Of a stretch of DNA of 64,000 bases, positions 59,474 to 64,000 are shown one piece after another; position 1 is the first letter of the stretch; each line of letters begins with the position of its first letter. The stretch spans positions 1 to 64,000 of the forward strand of contig NZ_FNEI01000001.1 of assembly GCF_900099975.1 (NCBI RefSeq). The letters run 5' to 3'. The stretch is from Arthrobacter cupressi. GTDB taxonomy: Bacteria; Actinomycetota; Actinomycetes; Actinomycetales; Micrococcaceae. Below the pieces are notes generated by a model, which had not been told where the DNA came from, made no database searches, and saw only the letters and a list, made by a program, of their open reading frames with translations. The position numbers and the translations under genes were made by a program.

Positions 59474-60241
59474 CTAAGGCCTCGCAGGCAGCTCCCAATT
59501 GACCGGGCCTGCTCCCTGTTGGGCCAGCAGTTCGTTGGCCCGGCTGAAAGGCCGCGAGCCGAAGAAACCACGGGACGCGGACAGCGGGCTCGGGTGCGCG
59601 GACGAGATCGACGGCGTCCCGTCAAGGAGCGGCTGCACCGCCGCGGCGTCTTTGCCCCAGAGAATGGCGACCAGCGGCTTCCGCTTCCCGTCCGGAGCGA
59701 GGCGGTTCACGACGGCGGTGACGGCCGCCGTCGTGATGGCTTCCCAGCCTTTGCCCCGGTGGGATCCGGCGGCTCCTGCGGCGACGCTCAGCACCCGGTT
59801 CAGCAGCAGGACCCCTTCCCGGCTCCACGCGCTGAGATCGCCGTGGGTGCGCGGCGGCAGTCCGAGGTCGGTCTCCATTTCGCGGTAGATGTTCGCCAGG
59901 CTCCGGGGGAGGGGGCTGGTACGTCCCGAGACGGCGAAGGAAAGCCCGATCGGGTGGCCAGGCGTAGGGTAGGGGTCCTGGCCCAGGATCAACACCTTGA
60001 CCCCGGCAAGCGGCTGGCGGAAAGCGCGCAGCAGGTCCGCGGCGGCGGGCAGGACTTCGGTGCCCCGGGCCGCCTCGGACGCGACGAAACCCAGCACCTC
60101 GCGCAGTTCCCGATCCACGGGAGCCAGCGCGGCGGCCCAGTCCGGCGCCACGAGCCCGGACAGCGGCAGATTGCGAAGCTCCTCGAAATCCGCTGAGCTG
60201 CTTCCGGTTTCCAATTCAAACAATGCGTCGTCGCTACCCAC
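59474..60241 (-). CDS. ung: Uracil-DNA glycosylase
   Basis: A 255-aa family-1 UDG that removes uracil from DNA. The water-activating loop is [18 protein letters not shown] (about residues 88-105), the uracil-recognition segment [11 protein letters not shown], and the DNA-intercalation loop [18 protein letters not shown]. The frame opens with GTG at 60241. Confidence 0.95.
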   Translation of the reverse strand: MGSDDALFELETGSSSADFEELRNLPLSGLVAPDWAAALAPVDRELREVLGFVASEAARGTEVLPAAADLLRAFRQPLAGVKVLILGQDPYPTPGHPIGLSFAVSGRTSPLPRSLANIYREMETDLGLPPRTHGDLSAWSREGVLLLNRVLSVAAGAAGSHRGKGWEAITTAAVTAVVNRLAPDGKRKPLVAILWGKDAAAVQPLLDGTPSISSAHPSPLSASRGFFGSRPFSRANELLAQQGAGPVNWELPARP

Positions 60242-60358
60242 GGCTCCATTCTTCCCGTGCAGGGTCTGCCGGTGAAACGGCCCGGCTAAATGACACTGCT
60301 GTTATTCGCCCGTTACCATGGGGAGGGATTGTGTAGCCAAGCGTCGAAGGAGTGTGCC

Positions 60359-60694
60359 GTGGCAGAGCCCGCGCAGGAACCCATGGCGCCCGGAGCCGAC
60401 GGGTGGGCGCTGGATGAGCTCACCGCGGGGGTCCGCAGCGACTCCCCGCTCGGTGCGCGCGAACAGCAGATGCTGGCCCTGGAACGCCAGTGGTGGAAGT
60501 ACGCAGGCGCCAAGGAACAGGCCATCCGCGAACTGTTCGATCTCTCCGCCACGCATTACTACCAGCTCCTCAACGCCCTCATTGACTCGGAGGAGGCGCT
60601 GGCGCACGACCCCATGCTAGTGAAGAGATTGCGTAGACTACGTACGTCACGGCAGCGCGCCCGCACGGCCCGCCGCCTCGGATCTGACGCTTGA
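60359..60694 (+). CDS. DUF3263 protein
   Basis: A 111-aa actinobacterial protein of unknown function. It is helical with a putative HTH: REQQMLALERQWWKYAGAKE followed by IRELFDLSATHYYQLLNALI and a basic C-terminus (KRLRRLRTSRQRARTARR), so nucleic acid binding is plausible. AAGGAG 6 bases before the GTG at 60359 sets the start. It is commonly found next to a LytR_C gene, as here. Confidence 0.88.
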   Translation: MAEPAQEPMAPGADGWALDELTAGVRSDSPLGAREQQMLALERQWWKYAGAKEQAIRELFDLSATHYYQLLNALIDSEEALAHDPMLVKRLRRLRTSRQRARTARRLGSDA

Positions 60695-60754
60695 GCCACG
60701 GCGCTTGGGTGCAGGGCTGATTCCAGCAGCAAGCAGCAAGGACACCGCTTCATC

Positions 60755-61363
60755 ATGACCAAATTCGCCCGCGATGAATTCGACCGTGTGCCGCAGAACT
60801 CCTCGCGCCAGGGCGTCCACCGCGTTGTCACGCCGCCTTCCCGCCCGGCCCTGTGGCCGGTCCTGGTCCTCGGCGCCCTGGCATTGGTGGTCGGCCTGAC
60901 GGCCTTCCTGGTCCTGCCCAAATCCGCCCCTTCGGCCTCGCGGGGCCCGTCCGCGACGCAGGCGCCGTCCGCGCAGCAAAGCCCGTCCGGCTCGGCCTCC
61001 GCCAGCCAGTCTCCCAGCGCCAGCCCAACGCCGGGCGCCGGCCAAACGCCCAGCACCACCCCGTCCCCGACGCCGGGTGCGGACACCGTGGACAAGACCA
61101 CCCCGGTGGCTGTCTACAACGGCGCCGGGGTCAGCGGCCTCGCGGCCCGGGTGTCCACCACCGTCCAGAACGACGGCTGGACGCTCTCCGACGTCGGGAA
61201 CTGGAGCGGTGTACCCCAGCAGGGGTCCGCGATCTTCTACAACGGCCCGGAACAGAAAGGCAACGCGGAGGCCCTTGGCAAGCTCCTGGGCATCAGCGAA
61301 CTGCTCGACACTGCGCAGTACCAGGTGCCGGTGGTCGTCGTCCTCGGGCCCGGCTACAACTGA
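60755..61363 (+). CDS. LytR C-terminal domain membrane protein
   Basis: A 202-aa single-pass protein. Membrane helix at about residues 33-55 (LWPVLVLGALALVVGLTAFL), a Ser/Pro/Thr/Gln linker (about 57-107), then a LytR_C domain (PVAVYNGAGVSGLAARVSTT, GSAIFYNGPEQKGNAEAL). The domain sits outside the membrane; it lacks the LCP ligase part. Function unknown, probably cell-envelope related. Confidence 0.9.
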   Translation: MTKFARDEFDRVPQNSSRQGVHRVVTPPSRPALWPVLVLGALALVVGLTAFLVLPKSAPSASRGPSATQAPSAQQSPSGSASASQSPSASPTPGAGQTPSTTPSPTPGADTVDKTTPVAVYNGAGVSGLAARVSTTVQNDGWTLSDVGNWSGVPQQGSAIFYNGPEQKGNAEALGKLLGISELLDTAQYQVPVVVVLGPGYN

Positions 61364-61496
61364 CCCGGTTACGCCTGAATAACATTGGTCCCTGACACCG
61401 CCCTGACGGCTCCCCGCAGCGGTGACCTTGGTTACAGTAGGTGGAAGCCGCTCCGGAGATCCCGGACACGGCACGCGAATTGAAAGTGTGGGGAAC

Positions 61497-61700
61497 ATGG
61501 CTTTGGGGACCGTCAAATGGTTCAACGCCGAAAAAGGGTACGGCTTCATCACCGTCGATGACACCGGGGACGACGTCTTTGTGCACTGGTCCGCCATCCA
61601 GATGGACGGCTTCCGTGCCCTTGAAGAGGGCCAGCGGGTGGAATTCGAACTCGGCGAAGGCCAGAAAGGTCCGCAGGCCGAGAGCGTCCGGTTGATCTAG
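61497..61700 (+). CDS. Cold-shock-domain protein
   Basis: A 67-aa CSD protein. RNP1 is [10 protein letters not shown] and RNP2 VFVHWSAI, both with the expected aromatic residues; KWFNAEKG is diagnostic. Binds single-stranded nucleic acid and eases mRNA structure. Its stop overlaps the GTG of the next gene by one base. Confidence 0.95.
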   Translation: MALGTVKWFNAEKGYGFITVDDTGDDVFVHWSAIQMDGFRALEEGQRVEFELGEGQKGPQAESVRLI

Positions 61701-62992
61701 TGCCATTGACGCTCCGCTGGCGTTCCGCGGCCCTGGCCCTTGTGCCGGGACTCATTCTCGCCATTTCGGCGTGTGCGGCGCCGAGCGGCAACGCCCGCCT
61801 GGATTCCGTGGAGGCCAGCGGCGACGGCACCCTGAGGATCGGCCTGATCCTGGACAACACCGGCGAGTCCGCGTTCCTGAACCCCTCGCAGCTTGCTGCG
61901 GCGAAACTCGCCGTCGCGCAGATCAACGCCGCCGGCGGGCACAAGGGCCAGCCGGTGGAACTGCTCCCGGCGGACGTCGGAGCCGATGCCGCCGAATTCA
62001 CCCGCGACGCCGGAGCGCAGGCGCGGTCCCTGCTGGACGCCCGTGCCGACGTCGTGATCGGACCCAGCGATTCGAGCCACGCACCGGCCGTGATCGACGT
62101 CCTTTCCCGTGCCAAGGTGCCGGTGATCTCGCCGGCCAACACGGCCACCGTGCTGAGCGGCTACAAGAGCGGCGGATACTACTTCCGCACCGCGGCGGCC
62201 GACTCCGCCCAGGGAAGCGTATTGGCGAAGCTTGCCCACGAGGGCGGGGCCGGACGGCTTGCCGTGATGCACGAGGACACCGGCTACGGCAAGGACGTTG
62301 CCGTAGCCGTGGCGGACGCCGCCCGGCGGCTTGGCCTGGAAGTCCTGCCGACGGCCGGCTTCGCCGAGGGCAAAGCCGGGTCCGCGGTGGCGGCGTTCAA
62401 GGACGCGGCGCCGGACGCCGTCGTCGTGGTTGCCCGGCGTGGCGCTCAAGCGGCCCTCGCCGAACTGCTCAACGCGGGAATCTCGGGAAAGAAGCTGCTG
62501 CTCAGCGACGGCGCCGTCCGCCAGTATGGCGGCGAACTGGGCGCCCGCGGACTGGACGGTGCCCGCGGCGTGCTGCCCGGGGTTTTCCCGGGGACCGATT
62601 TCCAGAACGCGCTGGTGGGGACCGACCCAGGGCTGAAGGACCTGACGTTCGCGGCCGAGGCGTTTGACGCCGTGAACCTTGCGGCCGTTGCCGCCGCTGC
62701 TGCAGAGGACGACGGCGGAGCATCCATCGCCGCGCTCCTCACCACGGTGTCCGGCGGAGTCCGGCCCCAGGATGCCGGAACGGAGGAGCGGGCCGCCTGC
62801 GGCAGCTACCGGGCATGCATGGAAGTCCTCGAGGCCGGCAAGACGCCGGATTACGAGGGCGAATCCGGTGCCATAGGCTTCGACGCCAACGGCGACATCA
62901 CCTCCGCGAATTACATGGTTTTCGGCTATGGCCCGGACAACAGGGCCACGATGGAGGGCAAGGAAACGGCCACGCGCGCACCGGCGTCCTGA
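61700..62992 (+). CDS. Branched-chain-amino-acid-type ABC substrate-binding lipoprotein
   Basis: A 430-aa periplasmic-binding-protein type 1 (Leu/Ile/Val-binding) fold. Lipobox ISACAAP after the signal; the body shows IGLILDNTGESAFLNPSQLA, VIGPSDSSHAPAVIDVLS and VPVISPANTAT. No permease or ATPase genes adjoin, so it may serve a transporter elsewhere or act as a sensor. The GTG start overlaps the csp stop. Confidence 0.88.
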   Translation: MPLTLRWRSAALALVPGLILAISACAAPSGNARLDSVEASGDGTLRIGLILDNTGESAFLNPSQLAAAKLAVAQINAAGGHKGQPVELLPADVGADAAEFTRDAGAQARSLLDARADVVIGPSDSSHAPAVIDVLSRAKVPVISPANTATVLSGYKSGGYYFRTAAADSAQGSVLAKLAHEGGAGRLAVMHEDTGYGKDVAVAVADAARRLGLEVLPTAGFAEGKAGSAVAAFKDAAPDAVVVVARRGAQAALAELLNAGISGKKLLLSDGAVRQYGGELGARGLDGARGVLPGVFPGTDFQNALVGTDPGLKDLTFAAEAFDAVNLAAVAAAAAEDDGGASIAALLTTVSGGVRPQDAGTEERAACGSYRACMEVLEAGKTPDYEGESGAIGFDANGDITSANYMVFGYGPDNRATMEGKETATRAPAS

Positions 62993-63071
62993 ACTGCGGA
63001 TGATCACCGCTGGCGAACACGGGCCCGGCGGGCACCGTCCGGCCCGCCGCCTGCTTGCACTCTCCCCGGGT

Positions 63072-63115
63072 GAGTGCTAATTATTGACTTAGCACTCACT
63101 GGCATTGACTGCTAA
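63072..63115. promoter_or_regulatory. CIRCE (HrcA operator) with an extra half-site
   Basis: TTAGCACTC (63089-63097), a 9-base spacer and GACTGCTAA (63107-63115) make the CIRCE element with one mismatch. A third half-site GAGTGCTAA (63072-63080) stands 8 bases upstream, mirrored to the middle one. The rest of 62993-63292 holds the groL leader, with no groES. Confidence 0.88.

Positions 63116-64000
<885 letters not shown>

Overview
The window comes from a high-GC Gram-positive actinobacterium, most likely a member of the Micrococcaceae in the Arthrobacter/Pseudarthrobacter group. This rests on base composition, many GTG/TTG starts, actinobacterial families (DUF4193, DUF3263, DUF4032, ThrE, LytR_C, AMIN-like), TANNNT -10 boxes, a DtxR/IdeR-type iron box, and a groL preceded by a CIRCE element with no groES beside it. 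No phage, insertion sequence, CRISPR array or plasmid signal was seen; most of the window is ordinary chromosome.

Layout. 1-190: end of an rRNA operon (5S rRNA and terminator). 251-2522: secreted M15 peptidase with peptidoglycan-binding domains, SRPBCC protein, GNAT acetyltransferase. 2519-11476: alpha-glucoside/maltodextrin locus (LacI regulator, two GH13 enzymes, binding protein, two permeases) around a divergent control region with three LacI-type operators; its likely ATPase (MsmK/MalK type) lies apart at 24357, near otsA/otsB. 11586-13025: GlcD-type FAD oxidase. 13102-22798: an MFS transporter behind a 40-bp palindrome, a six-gene peptide-type ABC transporter plus amidohydrolase operon, and a divergent GntR/FCD regulator, linked by shared TTTGGTATACCAAA-like sites. 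22858-28999: DUF4032 kinase-like protein, sugar ABC ATPase, trehalose synthesis, membrane-anchored thioredoxin-fold protein. 29143-32100: tRNA-Thr followed by a decayed stretch (aldehyde dehydrogenase pseudogene, cellulose-synthase-like/PilZ remnant, small hypotheticals). 32194-34822: a second MFS plus amidohydrolase pair, also preceded by a GntR-like site. 34791-39722: small membrane and secreted proteins, including a two-gene surface protein cluster with repeats, and an AMIN-like protein. 39859-45402: amino acid permease and an iron(III) ABC transporter with an iron box. 45569-47148: thioredoxin reductase and TetR. 47290-54896: glycine riboswitch, gcvP-gcvT-gcvH-glyA, then a strongly structured leader and sdaA. 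54953-62992: nuclease, FemX-like ligase, ThrE exporter, siderophore-interacting protein, ung, DUF3263, LytR_C, Csp, amino-acid-type binding protein. 63072-64000: CIRCE and the 5' part of groL.

How it fits together. The sugar block imports and hydrolyses alpha-glucosides, and trehalose genes lie nearby. The gcv block turns glycine into one-carbon units and serine, and sdaA turns serine into pyruvate, so one RNA-controlled unit catabolises glycine. Two separate transporter/amidohydrolase loci share a GntR-like operator, suggesting one regulon for an unknown nitrogenous substrate. The two most interesting undescribed elements I can support are the structured RNA in front of sdaA (53307-53446) and this GntR regulon with its 40-bp palindrome. 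All functional names are from reading the sequence without database searches.
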